Positions 26,767 to 36,391 of a stretch of DNA of 64,000 nt are shown one piece after another. The translations under genes were made by a program, and so were the position numbers. The stretch comes from Sphingomonas canadensis (GTDB lineage: Bacteria; Pseudomonadota; Alphaproteobacteria; Sphingomonadales; Sphingomonadaceae), in contig NZ_JAPDRA010000004.1 of the NCBI RefSeq assembly GCF_026013525.1, positions 164,412 through 228,411 of the forward strand, given 5' to 3'. Every line of letters begins with the position of its first letter. Within the stretch, counting starts at the first letter, position 1. Below the pieces are notes generated by a model, which was not told where the DNA came from, searched no databases, and saw nothing but the letters and a program-made list of their open reading frames with translations.

Positions 26767-27465
26767 ATGCGGCTGCCGGACCTGCCGGGATCGGACCCCG
26801 CCGCGCTGGCCGCCACGGGCGCCCGCGTGCGCGCCCGGCTGGAGAGCGATTCGCGCGCGGCCCGGGTGCCCGCCGAGGGGTTCGACGTCTTCGCGATCCG
26901 CGATGTGCTGCCCCCGGAGGAGCGGGCCGCGCTGATCGCTCTGATCGACGCCGACGCGCGCCCATCCGGCGTGTTCCGCGCCGGCGGCGACGGCGGGATG
27001 CGCACCAGCCACACCTGCCGCCTGCCCGCGGCGCATCCGCTGGTGGCGGCGGTGGACGCGCGGCTGGCGGCGCTGCTCGGCCTCGATCCGGCGTGCAGCG
27101 AGACGGTGCAGGGCCAGCGCTATCACCCCGGCCAGCAGTTCCGCGAGCACAACGACTATTTCGCCGCCGGCCAGCCCTATTCGGAGGCGGTGGCGGCGGA
27201 GGGCGGCCAGCGGAGCTGGACCGCGATGCTGTTCCTCAACGAGCCGGAGGCCGGGGGCTTCACCCATTTCCCCGCGATACCGCTGGCGTTCCGGCCGCGC
27301 GCGGGGGTGCTGCTGGCCTGGGACAATCTGGATCGCGCGGGGCACCCCAACCCCCGTTCGCACCACGCCGGGCTGCCGGTGGAAGCCGGGGTGAAGTACG
27401 TCCTCACCAAATGGTTCCGCGAGCGGACCTGGACGCCCGGCGCGGCGCAGCACTACCGCAACTGA
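26767..27465 (+). CDS. 2OG-Fe(II) oxygenase (prolyl 4-hydroxylase-like)
   Basis: A 232-residue Fe(II)/2-oxoglutarate oxygenase of the prolyl 4-hydroxylase alpha-subunit type. Metal ligands are seen in HPGQQFREHNDYF (His-x-Asp) and in NPRSHHAGLPV (distal His), and the 2OG-binding lysine in KYVLTKWFRER. The central strands (AMLFLNEPEAGGFTHFP) match the family. It is probably cotranscribed with the membrane-protein gene just upstream. The substrate is unknown. Confidence 0.85.
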   Translation: MRLPDLPGSDPAALAATGARVRARLESDSRAARVPAEGFDVFAIRDVLPPEERAALIALIDADARPSGVFRAGGDGGMRTSHTCRLPAAHPLVAAVDARLAALLGLDPACSETVQGQRYHPGQQFREHNDYFAAGQPYSEAVAAEGGQRSWTAMLFLNEPEAGGFTHFPAIPLAFRPRAGVLLAWDNLDRAGHPNPRSHHAGLPVEAGVKYVLTKWFRERTWTPGAAQHYRN

Positions 27466-27481
27466 CCGCCCCGGGGCGGGC

Positions 27482-27835
27482 TCAGAACGGCCCGTTGGAG
27501 ATCACGCGCTCGTCGATCACCGACTGGAGATGGGCGATGCGCCGGTCATAGGCCTTGCCGATGCACGCCGCGTTGGCGCCGCATGCGCGGCGCTCCTTCA
27601 GCCAGGCCATCTGCATGTCCTGCTCCTCGCCGCGGCCGCCCATCGGCAGCACCGACTTCACCAGGCCGAACAGCACGGCCATCTTCACGTCCTTGTCGTT
27701 CAGCGACAGCGTCTTGCAGATCACCTTTTCGTCGGGTGCGCTGGCCTTGGCGCAATCGAAGCTGGCGGCGCTGGCGGGCAACGCGAAACATGCCGCGGCG
27801 GCAAGGGTCAGGCTGGTCAGGACGGTCCGCACCAT
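27482..27835 (-). CDS. LprI-like secreted protein (DUF1311 family)
   Basis: A 117-residue exported protein with signal peptide (LTSLTLAAAACFALPASAA) and the LprI N-terminal-type pattern FDCAKASAPDEKVICKT, LNDKDVKMA, and RRACGANAACIGKAYDRRI. Four cysteines probably form two disulphides in the periplasm. Some relatives inhibit lysozyme; here this is a family-level guess. GGAGAGAGACC precedes the ATG. It is convergent with the dioxygenase gene. Confidence 0.75.
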   Translation of the reverse strand: MVRTVLTSLTLAAAACFALPASAASFDCAKASAPDEKVICKTLSLNDKDVKMAVLFGLVKSVLPMGGRGEEQDMQMAWLKERRACGANAACIGKAYDRRIAHLQSVIDERVISNGPF

Positions 27836-28010
27836 GGTCTCTCTCCGCAGATCGGGGCGTTCTTGGCCCCATGGCGGCAGAGCTAACGCGCATCGGCCGC
27901 CGCGTCACCTGGACGGGTGTACAGCCCCCATGGCCCTCGGCGGCATTCTTGCCTATATCGCGCCCGCGACGGCATAAGCCGCGCTCCTTCCAGCAAAGAA
28001 AGATCCCCCC

Positions 28011-30011
28011 GTGTCCGAGATGTTCCGCATAACGCTGCCCGACGGTTCCGTCCGCGAGGTAGCTCCGGGGACTACCCCGGCGGACATCGCCGCGGCGATC
28101 GGCCCGGGGCTGGCGAAGGCCGCGCTGGCCGCGCGCGTCGATGGCGAGCTGCGCGACATCGCCCGCCCGTTCGACGGCGACGCCAGCCTGGCGCTGGTGA
28201 CGGCGAAGGACGAGAAGGACGCGCTGGAGCTCGTCCGCCACGATTATGCGCACATCCTGGCCGAAGCTGTGCAGCGGCTGTTCCCGGGAACGCAGATCAC
28301 CTTCGGCCCCGCGACCGACGACGGTTTCTACTACGACTTCGCGCCGCGGGACCGCCCCTTCACCGAAGAGGACCTGCCGGTGATCGAGGAGGAGATGCGC
28401 CGCATCATCCGCGCCGATCTGCCGCTGGTGCGCGAGGTGTGGAGCCGCGAGGACCTGATCGCGCGCTGGAACGCCCAGGGCGAGACCTTCAAGGCCGAAT
28501 GGGCCGCCGAACTGCCCGGCGGCGAGGAACTGACCGTCTATCGCGCCGGCACCGGCGACGACGCCTGGCTCGATATGTGCCGCGGCCCCCACCTGGCCTC
28601 CACCGGCAAGGTGAGCCCGGATGCGTTCAAGCTCACGCGCGTCTCCGGCGCCTATTGGCGCGGCGACCAGAACAATCCGCAGCTCAGCCGCATCTACGGC
28701 ACCGGCTGGCTCAACAAGAAGCAGCTCGACGAGCATCTGACGCGGCTGGAGGAAGCCGCCAAGCGCGATCACCGGCGGCTGGGCCAGGACATGGACCTGT
28801 TCCACCTGCAGGCGGAGGCGCACGGCAGCGTCTTCTGGCACCCCAAGGGCTATCTGATCTGGCGCGCGCTGGAGGCCTATATGCGCCGCGCGATCGACGA
28901 CGCCGGCTATCGCGAGGTCAAGACGCCCCAGGTGATGGACGCCCGCCAGTGGGAGCAGAGCGGCCATTGGGGCAAGTATCGCGAGAACATGTTCGTCATC
29001 CCCGACGAGATCCCCAATACCGAGGATGAGGGACCGCTGGTTTCCGACAACGCCGAGTGGATGGCGCTGAAGCCGATGAACTGCCCGGCGCATGTGCTGA
29101 TCTTCAAGCAGGGCATCAAGAGCTACCGCGATCTGCCGCTGCGCATCTACGAGAACGGCTGCTGCCACCGCAACGAGCCGCACGGCGCGCTCCACGGCCT
29201 GATGCGCGTGCGCCAGTTCACCCAGGACGACGCGCACATCTTCTGCCGCGAGGACCAGATCGTCGAAGAGGTGCAGGCCTTCTGCAAGCTGGCCGACCGC
29301 ATCTACCGCGATTTCGGCTTCACCTATGCGATCAAGCTGGCGCTGCGCCCCGACAAGCGCTTCGGCAGCGACGATATGTGGGACAAGGCCGAGGCGGAGC
29401 TGCGCGACGCGGTGGCCGCCGCCGGGCTGAACACCCCCGAATATGGCTGGGAGGAGCTGCCGGGCGAAGGCGCCTTCTATGCGCCCAAGCTGGAATGGCA
29501 CCTGACCGACGCGATCGGCCGCACCTGGCAGGTGGGCACGATCCAGTCGGACCGCGTGCTGCCCGAGCGGCTGGACGCCACCTATATCGGCGAGGACGGT
29601 GAGCGCCACCGCCCGGTGATGCTCCACCGCGCGATCTTCGGCAGCTACGAACGCTTCATCGGCATCCTGATCGAGCATTTCGCCGGCCGCCTGCCCGCGT
29701 GGCTGGCGCCCACCCAGGCGGTGGTGGCGACGATCGTGTCCGACGCGGACGGCTATGCCGGCGAGGTCGCCGCGAAGCTGAAGGCCGCGGGCATCCGCGC
29801 CGACACCGACCTGCGCAACGAGAAGATCAACTACAAGGTGCGCGAGCATTCGGTGGCGAAGGTCCCCAACCTGCTGGTGGTGGGCAAGCGCGAGGCGGAG
29901 GAAGGCACCGTCGCACTGCGGGTGCTGGGCAGCCAGGGGCAGGAGGTGCTGCCGCTGGACGAGGCCGTGACCCGCCTCTCGCGCGAGGCGCTGGCGCCGG
30001 ATTTGACCTGA
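28011..30011 (+). CDS. thrS: Threonyl-tRNA synthetase
   Basis: A 666-residue class II synthetase that charges tRNA-Thr. The order is TGS domain (1-65), editing/SAD domain (to about 230, with [17 protein letters not shown] and HLASTGKV), catalytic core ([11 protein letters not shown] zinc cysteine, [20 protein letters not shown] motif 2, [26 protein letters not shown] motif 3) and the anticodon-binding domain. The GTG start at 28011 gives the full TGS domain; an ATG three codons later is an alternative. As in many bacteria it lies near infC. Confidence 0.97.
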   Translation: MSEMFRITLPDGSVREVAPGTTPADIAAAIGPGLAKAALAARVDGELRDIARPFDGDASLALVTAKDEKDALELVRHDYAHILAEAVQRLFPGTQITFGPATDDGFYYDFAPRDRPFTEEDLPVIEEEMRRIIRADLPLVREVWSREDLIARWNAQGETFKAEWAAELPGGEELTVYRAGTGDDAWLDMCRGPHLASTGKVSPDAFKLTRVSGAYWRGDQNNPQLSRIYGTGWLNKKQLDEHLTRLEEAAKRDHRRLGQDMDLFHLQAEAHGSVFWHPKGYLIWRALEAYMRRAIDDAGYREVKTPQVMDARQWEQSGHWGKYRENMFVIPDEIPNTEDEGPLVSDNAEWMALKPMNCPAHVLIFKQGIKSYRDLPLRIYENGCCHRNEPHGALHGLMRVRQFTQDDAHIFCREDQIVEEVQAFCKLADRIYRDFGFTYAIKLALRPDKRFGSDDMWDKAEAELRDAVAAAGLNTPEYGWEELPGEGAFYAPKLEWHLTDAIGRTWQVGTIQSDRVLPERLDATYIGEDGERHRPVMLHRAIFGSYERFIGILIEHFAGRLPAWLAPTQAVVATIVSDADGYAGEVAAKLKAAGIRADTDLRNEKINYKVREHSVAKVPNLLVVGKREAEEGTVALRVLGSQGQEVLPLDEAVTRLSREALAPDLT

Positions 30012-30020
30012 CCGGCGGGC

Positions 30021-30037
30021 CGGGGCACGCTGCCCCG
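30021..30037 (+). terminator. Hairpin after thrS
   Basis: CGGGGCA and TGCCCCG form a perfect 7-bp stem with a 3-nt loop ten bases after the thrS stop. No U-tract follows, so full termination is uncertain. Confidence 0.4.
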
Positions 30038-30060
30038 CACGTCGCGTATGGAGGCCGGGG

Positions 30061-30400
30061 ATGAACCAGGGCAGCTTCGCCGGGGGACGGGGCTATGCGC
30101 CGCCCGGCAGCAAATATTGCGTAGGTTGCGCGGCGCAGCTCCACAGCTCGGCGCGGAGCTGCCCCCCGATGCGGCGCGCACCAGGCGGGCGCGGGCGGCG
30201 AGAAGAGCCGGGTGCTGGCGATCGTGCTCGCCCTGCTCGTCGGCGGGCTGGGCATCCACAAATTCTACCTCGGCCGGATCGGCTGGGGGATCGTCTATCT
30301 GTTGCTCTGCTGGACGTTCATCCCGGCATTCGTCGCATTCATCGAGGCGCTGACCTATGTGTTCATGAGCGACGAGGCGTTCCACGCCAAATATGGCTGA
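30061..30400 (+). pseudogene. Zinc-ribbon plus TM2-domain membrane protein, frameshifted by one base
   Basis: The first 36 codons encode a zinc-ribbon start (YCVGC then SARSCP). At a run of six cytosines (30162-30167) the frame is lost. Removing one C restores CPRCGAHQAGAGGEKSR and leads directly into the frame at 30212-30400, which encodes a TM2 domain: ALLVGGLGIHKFYLGRIGWG, then YLLLCWTFIPAFVAFIEALT. The joined product would be about 112 residues, with two CxxC pairs and two membrane helices, a known domain order. Either the gene is broken or phase-variable in this strain, or the run carries a sequencing error. The downstream part could also be made alone from GTG 30212. Confidence 0.75.
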
Positions 30401-30446
30401 AGTGTTGCCGCGCACGGCCTCTCGCCGAAGATTCGCCGCGTCCTGC

Positions 30447-30475
30447 TTGCGCTGGGGACGATAAGGCCCGATATT
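30447..30475 (+). promoter_or_regulatory. Candidate infC promoter
   Basis: TTGCGC (30447-30452) and GATATT (30470-30475) are separated by 17 bp in the spacer before infC. The fit to a sigma-70-type promoter is moderate. Confidence 0.3.
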
Positions 30476-30596
30476 CCGTTACGCCCGCGCCACACCGCGC
30501 GGGAATTTCGGCAGGAGGCGCGCCGCGGGCTACCGCAGCGCGCCGTCCTGCGTTATCTGTGCAGTCAGAACGTCCGCAACTACAGGAGCAGGTCTT

Positions 30597-31145
30597 ATAC
30601 GTCCTCCCATGTCCCGGCGCCCGATGGCGCCGCCCGTGCCGATGAATGGCCCGCGGTATAATGAGTTCATCCAGTCGCCCAAGGTTCGGGTGATCGACGA
30701 AAATGGCGAGAATCTCGGCGTGATGTACACGCGCGAGGCGATGGAGCAGGCCCAGGAGGCCGGGCTCGATCTGGTCGAGGTGTCCCCCAACGCGGACCCG
30801 CCCGTCGCCAAGTTCCTCGATGTCGGCAAGTTCAAGTACGAGGCCCAGAAAAAGGCCAACGCCGCGCGCAAGACGCAGAAGACGCAGGAGATCAAGGAGA
30901 TCAAAATGCGTCCGAACATCGACGATCACGATTACGACGTGAAGATGAAGGCGATCCACAAGTTCATCGGCGAAGGCGACAAGGTGAAGGTCACCCTGCG
31001 CTTCCGCGGTCGCGAGCTGAGCCATGGCCAGCTCGGCATGAACCTGCTCCGCCGCGTGCAGGAGGATTGCGCCGAGGATGCGAAGGTCGAAAGCTACCCG
31101 CGCATGGAAGGCCGCCAGATGCTGATGGTGCTGGCGCCCAAATAA
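30597..31145 (+). CDS. infC: Translation initiation factor IF-3, probably with an ATA start codon
   Basis: IF-3 binds the 30S subunit and rejects non-standard start codons. The N-domain ([35 protein letters not shown]), the linker and the C-domain ([20 protein letters not shown]) are complete. The only good ribosome site, AGGAG at 30584-30588, lies 8 bases before an in-frame ATA at 30597 but 20 bases before the first ATG (30609). infC uses AUU in Escherichia coli and other rare starts elsewhere, for autoregulation, so ATA is a reasonable start here. With it the protein has 182 residues; from ATG 30609, 178; another ATG lies at 30642. Confidence 0.93.
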   Translation: MRPPMSRRPMAPPVPMNGPRYNEFIQSPKVRVIDENGENLGVMYTREAMEQAQEAGLDLVEVSPNADPPVAKFLDVGKFKYEAQKKANAARKTQKTQEIKEIKMRPNIDDHDYDVKMKAIHKFIGEGDKVKVTLRFRGRELSHGQLGMNLLRRVQEDCAEDAKVESYPRMEGRQMLMVLAPK

Positions 31146-31150
31146 GGCGC

Positions 31151-31165
31151 CGCGGCCGGGCCGCG
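31151..31165 (+). terminator. Hairpin after infC
   Basis: CGCGGC-CGG-GCCGCG forms a 6-bp stem with a 3-nt loop five bases after the infC stop. There is no U-tract, so it is a weak terminator candidate. Confidence 0.35.
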
Positions 31166-31216
31166 TGACCGCGATCCGGCCGGGAGCGTCAGTCCATTGC
31201 TGGCCCCAGGCCAGGG

Positions 31217-31408
31217 TCAGTCGCAGCCCGCGCCGCCGCCGTACCCGCCCCCAGCGTCGCACGAATCGGCGTTGCCGCTGTCGCCGGAATGGATTGCCCC
31301 GCCGCCGCCGCCCTTCGCGCCGTCCGCGCGCCGCTTCGCGTTTGCCGCGACGAACACCGGGATCAACGCCAGGAACACGGCGCCGATCGCGACCCATGCC
31401 GCCTTCAT
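31217..31408 (-). CDS. Small Gly/Cys-rich membrane-anchored protein
   Basis: A 63-residue protein with one N-terminal membrane helix (AAWVAIGAVFLALIPVFVAA), a basic stretch (KRRADGAKGG) and a Gly/Asp/Cys-rich tail (SCDAGGGYGGGAGCD). The start overlaps the stop of the VOC gene as ATGA, which supports it as a real gene. No function is known to me. Confidence 0.55.
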   Translation of the reverse strand: MKAAWVAIGAVFLALIPVFVAANAKRRADGAKGGGGGAIHSGDSGNADSCDAGGGYGGGAGCD

Positions 31409-31788
31409 GATTCGGCGGGCTCCCACAATTCGATCGCGTTGCCTTCCGGATCGTGGATCCGCGCGAAGCGGCCGGTTTCGGGCGAATCCCATTCGTCCTT
31501 GGTGATCACCGCGATCCCCGCGGCGTTGAGCTGCTCCAGCAGGCTGTCCAGGTCGCGCACGCGCAGGTTGAGCATGAACTGCTTGTCCGCCGCGAAATAG
31601 TCGGTGGTTTCCTTGAACGGCTCGAACACGATCGGGCCGGGCTCCGGGTGCCAGAACCATTCGTTCGATTGCCCGCGCTCGTCGGTGCCGCAGCCCCCGC
31701 CGACGTTCAGATGCTCGCGATACCAGGCCTTCAGCCCCTCCGGATCCTTCGCGCGCCAGAAGAAGCCGCCCAATCCAAGCACCGGCAT
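31405..31788 (-). CDS. VOC-family (glyoxalase/bleomycin resistance-like) protein
   Basis: A 127-residue single-domain VOC protein: LGGFFWRAKDPEGLKAWYRE at the N-terminus, LNLRVRDLDSLLEQLNAAGI in the second half, and the closing HDPEGNAIELWEP. A GGAGGATCGG ribosome site precedes the ATG. Members bind a divalent metal or small ligands as dimers and have many functions; the substrate is unknown. Confidence 0.85.
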   Translation of the reverse strand: MPVLGLGGFFWRAKDPEGLKAWYREHLNVGGGCGTDERGQSNEWFWHPEPGPIVFEPFKETTDYFAADKQFMLNLRVRDLDSLLEQLNAAGIAVITKDEWDSPETGRFARIHDPEGNAIELWEPAES

Positions 31789-31861
31789 CCGATCCTCCCT
31801 CTCAAGCCGGGCGCGAAACTATCACAGCTTGCGTCCGCGTCTGCACGGAATCTGGCGCGGT

Positions 31862-34612
31862 TCAGGCCGCCTGCGCCAGCGAGGCATCGGCCTCCGCCGC
31901 TTCCAGCAGCCGCTTTTCGATCGCCTTCAGCCGCGCCTGCGACTCGATCTTGTCGCCGATCAGGTCGGTCAGGTAGAAGGTGTCGACCGCGCGCTCGCCA
32001 TAGGTGGCGACATGCGCCGAATGAATCGTCACCTTCGACTGGAACAGCGCGTGCGCCAGGCCATAGAGCAACGCCGGCCGGTCGCGCGCGTTCACCTCCA
32101 CCACGGTGAAGCGGTTCGACGCCCGGTTGTCGATCAGCACCACCGGCTCGATCGTGAAGGCGTCGGCGCGCGGGCGCGGCAGCGGCCGCGTCTTGAGCCG
32201 TTCGGACAGCTTGGCGCGGTTGGCCAGCGCGTCGGCGATGCCTTCCTTGATCCGCTTGAGCCGCATCTCGTCGTCGAAGGGGCGGCCCAGCGGGTCCTGG
32301 ATCAGGAAATTGTCGAGCGCCATGCCGTCGCGCGTCGTGTGGATGCGCGCGTCGATGATGTTGCCGCCCGCGACATGGATCGCGCCCGCGATGCGATAGA
32401 ACAGCCCCGGATGGTCCGAGGCATAGACGGTGACCAGCGTCGCGCCGCGATCGGGATAGACCTGCGCCTCGACCGACAGCTTGGCGTCGCCGGCCGCGGC
32501 CACCGTCCGCGCGTTGCGATCGAGCACGTCGTCGGGCTCGGCGATCCAATAGCTTTCGGGCAGGCGCTGGCGGAACGCATCGAAGCGCGCCGCATCCCAG
32601 CCCAGCCGCTGCCCCAGCGCCTCCTGCTTGGCGGCGATGCGTTCGCTGCGCCCCTTCTGCTTGTGGCCCAGCCGCAGCACCTCCTCGGCGCCTTCGAACA
32701 GGTTGGCGAGAAGCTGGCGCTTCCAGCTATTCCACACCCCCGGCCCCACCGCGCGGATATCGACGATCGTCAGCACCAGCAGCATGCGCAGCCGCTCCGG
32801 GCTCTGCACGGCCTCGGCGAAATCCAGGATCGTCTTGAAATCCGAAAGATCGCGCTTGAACGCCGTGGCCGACATCAGCAGATGCCAGCGCACCAGCCAG
32901 GCGACCTGCTCGGTCTCCGCCGCGCTCAGCCCCAGCCGCGGGCACAGCCGCTCGGCCACCTCCGCTCCCAGCACCGAATGATCGCCGCCCCGGCCCTTGG
33001 CGATATCGTGCAGCAGCACCGCGACATAAAGCGCGCGCCGGCTCACCACCTGCTGGCAGATCCCGGTGGCGAGCGGATGATCGTCCTTCAGCTCGCCCTT
33101 CTCGATCTGGCTCAGCAGGCCGATCGCGCGGATCGAATGCTCGTCCACCGTATAATGATGGTACATGTCGAACTGCATCTGCGCGACGACGCGGCCGAAA
33201 TCGGGAACGAAGCGGCCGAACACCCCCGCCTCGTTCATCCAGCGCAACACCGTTTCCGGGTCGCGCGGGCTGGTCAGCACGTCCAGGAACAGCGCGTTTG
33301 CGCGCGGATCGTTGCGCACCTCGTCGGCCAGCTTGGCGTCGCGCGCGGCGGCGCGCATCGCGGTGGGGTGGATATCCAGCCCGTGCAGGTCCGATAGCTG
33401 GAACAGCTCGATCAGCCGCACCGGGTCCTCGCGGAAGAAATCGTCCGCGGGGATGGTGATGCGGCCGCGCTCCATCGTAAAGCCGTGCAGCTTGCGCGGG
33501 CGGCGGAAGAAGCCCGGCAGCCGCCCGAACCGGCTGCCCCGCGCGGCGAACTTCTCGTCCAGATGCGCCAGGAACACGCCGGTCAGGTCGCCAACGATCT
33601 TCGCCTGGAGGAAGTAGAAGTGCATGAAGCGCTCGACCTTCGACTTCCCCGGCCGGTCGGCGTAGCGCATGCGCTCCGCGATCTCGCGCTGGAAATCGAA
33701 GGTCAGCCGGTCCTCGGCGCGGCCCGCCAGCACATGGAGGTGGCATCGCACCGCCCACAGGAAATTCTCTGCGCGGTGGAACTGGCGATATTCCTCCGCC
33801 GTCAGCAGCCCCGCCTCCACCAGTTCCGCGGGCTCGCGGACGTTATAGGCGTATTTGCCGATCCAGAAGAGCGTGTGCAGATCGCGCAGCCCGCCCTTGC
33901 CCTCCTTGACGTTCGGCTCGACGACATAGCGGCTGTCGCCCATGCGCTTGTGGCGGCCGTCGCGCTCGGCGAGCTTTTCGGAGATGAAGGCGCGGGCGGT
34001 ATCGGCCTGCACCTCGGCGGCGAAGCGGCGCGCGGCCTCGTCATAGAGCGCGGTATCGCCCCATACGTAGCGCGCCTCCAGCAGCGCGGTGCGCACCGTC
34101 ACGTCCTTCTTCGCCTCGCGCACCATCTCGTCGAGCGATCGCGACGAATGGCCGACCTTCAGCCCCATGTCCCACAGCGAATAGAGGATCGTCTCGATCA
34201 CCTGCTCGCACCAGCCGGTGACCTTCCACGGCGTCAGGAAGCCGATGTCGATGTCCGAATGCGCGGCCATCTCGCCGCGGCCGTATCCGCCCACCGCGAT
34301 CAGCACCATCCGTTCGGCGGTGGAGGGATTGGAGTTGCGGTGCAGCCGGCTGACGGTGAAATCCCACAGCAGCCGCAGGAGCTGATCGGTAAGGAACGCG
34401 CCCGCCGCCGCCGTCTCCAACCCGCGCGCCGGAAAGGCGATCAGCCGTTCCCGGATCTCCGCGCGCCCGGCCTCCAGCGCCTCCTTGAGCAGCACCGTCG
34501 CCTGGCGGCGAAGCGCGATCGGATCGCCTTCCAGCTCCGCCAGCCGGTCCGCGATGGTCCGGCGGTCGATGATGGCACGGCGGTTCGGGAGCGTATCAAA
34601 GCGCGCGGGCAT
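31862..34612 (-). CDS. glnD: [Protein-PII] uridylyltransferase / uridylyl-removing enzyme
   Basis: A 916-residue nitrogen-status sensor that adds UMP to PII proteins when glutamine is low and removes it when glutamine is high. The order is nucleotidyltransferase domain (VGGYGRGEMAAHSDIDIGFL), GlnD helical region, HD hydrolase domain (LLHDIAKGRGGDHSVLGAEV) and two C-terminal ACT domains (YASDHPGLFYRIAGAIHVAG; NARDRPALLYGLAHALF) that bind glutamine. The start is placed at MPARFDTLPNRRAIIDRR because homologues begin there; an upstream ATG at 34651 would add 13 residues. Confidence 0.95.
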   Translation of the reverse strand: MPARFDTLPNRRAIIDRRTIADRLAELEGDPIALRRQATVLLKEALEAGRAEIRERLIAFPARGLETAAAGAFLTDQLLRLLWDFTVSRLHRNSNPSTAERMVLIAVGGYGRGEMAAHSDIDIGFLTPWKVTGWCEQVIETILYSLWDMGLKVGHSSRSLDEMVREAKKDVTVRTALLEARYVWGDTALYDEAARRFAAEVQADTARAFISEKLAERDGRHKRMGDSRYVVEPNVKEGKGGLRDLHTLFWIGKYAYNVREPAELVEAGLLTAEEYRQFHRAENFLWAVRCHLHVLAGRAEDRLTFDFQREIAERMRYADRPGKSKVERFMHFYFLQAKIVGDLTGVFLAHLDEKFAARGSRFGRLPGFFRRPRKLHGFTMERGRITIPADDFFREDPVRLIELFQLSDLHGLDIHPTAMRAAARDAKLADEVRNDPRANALFLDVLTSPRDPETVLRWMNEAGVFGRFVPDFGRVVAQMQFDMYHHYTVDEHSIRAIGLLSQIEKGELKDDHPLATGICQQVVSRRALYVAVLLHDIAKGRGGDHSVLGAEVAERLCPRLGLSAAETEQVAWLVRWHLLMSATAFKRDLSDFKTILDFAEAVQSPERLRMLLVLTIVDIRAVGPGVWNSWKRQLLANLFEGAEEVLRLGHKQKGRSERIAAKQEALGQRLGWDAARFDAFRQRLPESYWIAEPDDVLDRNARTVAAAGDAKLSVEAQVYPDRGATLVTVYASDHPGLFYRIAGAIHVAGGNIIDARIHTTRDGMALDNFLIQDPLGRPFDDEMRLKRIKEGIADALANRAKLSERLKTRPLPRPRADAFTIEPVVLIDNRASNRFTVVEVNARDRPALLYGLAHALFQSKVTIHSAHVATYGERAVDTFYLTDLIGDKIESQARLKAIEKRLLEAAEADASLAQAA

Positions 34613-34754
34613 GTGGCGCAGATAGGGGAGCCGCCCCCAAGATGCCACCATTCTGTGGCCGCGCCCTGTTGCAGCGCCACGGGGACGATCCGGATTCGCG
34701 GCGATGCGCGCCGACCCTCTCCCGCGAAAGCGGGAAAGGGCCGGGCGAGCCGCC

Positions 34755-35351
34755 TCAATCCGGCTTCTTCGCCACCGCCACCAGCGCGGGGCGGAGCAGC
34801 CGGTCGCGGATCATATAGCCCGACTGGATTTCCTGGACGACCGTGCCCGGCTCGGCATCGGCGCTGGGAATTTCCAGCATCGCCTGGTGGCGGTTGGGGT
34901 CCAGCACCTCGCCGATCGCGCCGATCTTCGAGATGCCGTGGCGCGCGAACACGCTGTCCAGCTCGCGCACGGTCGCTTCGATGCCGGTCACCACGCCCTT
35001 CACCGCCTCATTCTCGCGCAGCTCCGCCGGGATCACCGCCAGCGCGCGACCCAGATTGTCGGCCACCGACAGGATGTCGCGGGCAAAGGCGGTCGCGGCA
35101 TAGGTGCGCGCGTCAGCCATTTCCTTCTCGGCCCGGCGGCGCACGTTCTGGATCTCGGCCTGCGAATAGAGCAGCGCCGACTTAACCTCGGCCAGCTCTG
35201 TCTCCAGCGCGGCGGCGCGATCCTCGCCCGCGGGCTCCGGGGCGGTATCGGGGGCTCCGGCGGTTCCGTCCTGCACGGCGGCTTCCCCTTCCTTGACTTC
35301 TGCGGTGTCCATCTTCGCCTTATCTTTCGCCATGTCCGTTTTCATACTCAT
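34755..35351 (-). CDS. grpE: Nucleotide exchange factor GrpE
   Basis: A 198-residue cofactor that releases ADP from DnaK. An acidic, poorly ordered N-terminus leads into a long coiled coil (ALETELAEVKSALLYSQAEI, then QNVRRRAEKEMADARTYA) and the beta head (MIRDRLLRPALVAVAKKPD at the end). The ATG at 35351 overlaps the hrcA stop as ATGA, so it is translated with hrcA. The order hrcA-grpE is typical for Alphaproteobacteria. Confidence 0.95.
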   Translation of the reverse strand: MSMKTDMAKDKAKMDTAEVKEGEAAVQDGTAGAPDTAPEPAGEDRAAALETELAEVKSALLYSQAEIQNVRRRAEKEMADARTYAATAFARDILSVADNLGRALAVIPAELRENEAVKGVVTGIEATVRELDSVFARHGISKIGAIGEVLDPNRHQAMLEIPSADAEPGTVVQEIQSGYMIRDRLLRPALVAVAKKPD

Positions 35352-36391
35352 GCGAGCAGCCGCGCCAAGGTAGCGGCCGTGAAATCCACCATGGGAACTA
35401 CGCGCGCATAGTTCAACCTCGTCGGGCCGATCACGCCCACCACGCCCACCACGCGCCCGTCCAGCGCGCGCACCGGCTTGGCGATCACCGAGGAACCGGA
35501 AAGCGCGAACAGCTTGTTCTCCGATCCGATGAAGATCCGCGTCGCCTCCCCCTCGCGCGCCGAATCGAGCAGGCGCGCGATCTCCTCCTTGCCCTCCAGC
35601 TCGTCCAGGAGCTGGCGGACGCGATCCAGGTCCTCCGTCGCGGCCGCGTCGATCAGCCGCGCCTGGCCGCGCACGATCAGCACCGGGCGATGGCCGGTAT
35701 CCTGGCTCCACACCGCCAGTCCGCGCTCCACCAGCACGCGCGCCGCGGCGTCCAGCGCCTCGCGCTGGGCGGCAAGGTCACGCTCCACCCGCGCGCGCGC
35801 CTCGCTCAGCGTCAGCCCGCCCAGCGTGGCGCTGAGATAGTTGGCCGCGCGCTGCAACGCCCCCGGGTCCATCCCCGGGGGCAGCCCGACGACGCGGTTC
35901 TCCACCGATCCGTCCGCCCCCACCAGCACCGCCAGCGCGCGATCGGACGAAAGCGGGACGAAGCCGAACTGGCGCAGCACCGGCTCCTGCTTGGGCACCA
36001 GCACCAGGCCCGCGCAGGCGGACAGGCCGGACAGCGCGGCCGTGGTGGCGGCCAGCGCCTCCTCCACCGGCCCGTTCTCGCCCGCGCGCGCCTCGATCGC
36101 GGCGCGCTCCTCGGCGCTGGGCTGGCTGGCCTGCATCATCCCGTCGACGAACAGCCTGAGCCCGCTTTCGGTCGGCATCCGTCCGGCGCTGGTATGCGGC
36201 GCGGCGAGCAGGCCCAGCTCCTCCAGGTCCTGCATCACGTTGCGGATCGACGCGGGCGACAGGTTCAGCCCCGATATCTTCGAGATCGTGCGGGATCCCA
36301 CCGGCACGCCGCTATCCAGATAGGATTCGACGACGATGCGGAACACATCGCGCGCGCGGTCTGTCAGCTCATGGATCGGCGGGGTCGTCAC
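35348..36391 (-). CDS. hrcA: Heat-inducible transcription repressor HrcA
   Basis: A 347-residue repressor of heat-shock genes that binds CIRCE elements and needs GroEL for activity. It has the N-terminal winged helix (LTDRARDVFRIVVESYLDSG, VGSRTISKISGLNLSPASIR, MQDLEELGLLAAPHTSAGRM) and the GAF-like dimer domain, closing with GVVGVIGPTRLNYARVVPMV. The start is GTG at 36391 behind AGGGGATC. I see no CIRCE repeat just upstream, so it may act on groESL elsewhere. Confidence 0.95.
   Translation of the reverse strand: MTTPPIHELTDRARDVFRIVVESYLDSGVPVGSRTISKISGLNLSPASIRNVMQDLEELGLLAAPHTSAGRMPTESGLRLFVDGMMQASQPSAEERAAIEARAGENGPVEEALAATTAALSGLSACAGLVLVPKQEPVLRQFGFVPLSSDRALAVLVGADGSVENRVVGLPPGMDPGALQRAANYLSATLGGLTLSEARARVERDLAAQREALDAAARVLVERGLAVWSQDTGHRPVLIVRGQARLIDAAATEDLDRVRQLLDELEGKEEIARLLDSAREGEATRIFIGSENKLFALSGSSVIAKPVRALDGRVVGVVGVIGPTRLNYARVVPMVDFTAATLARLLA

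Noticed and set aside
27546..29849. 767-codon minus-strand frame opposite thrS
   Set aside because: Antisense to a complete threonyl-tRNA synthetase, with no recognisable motif.
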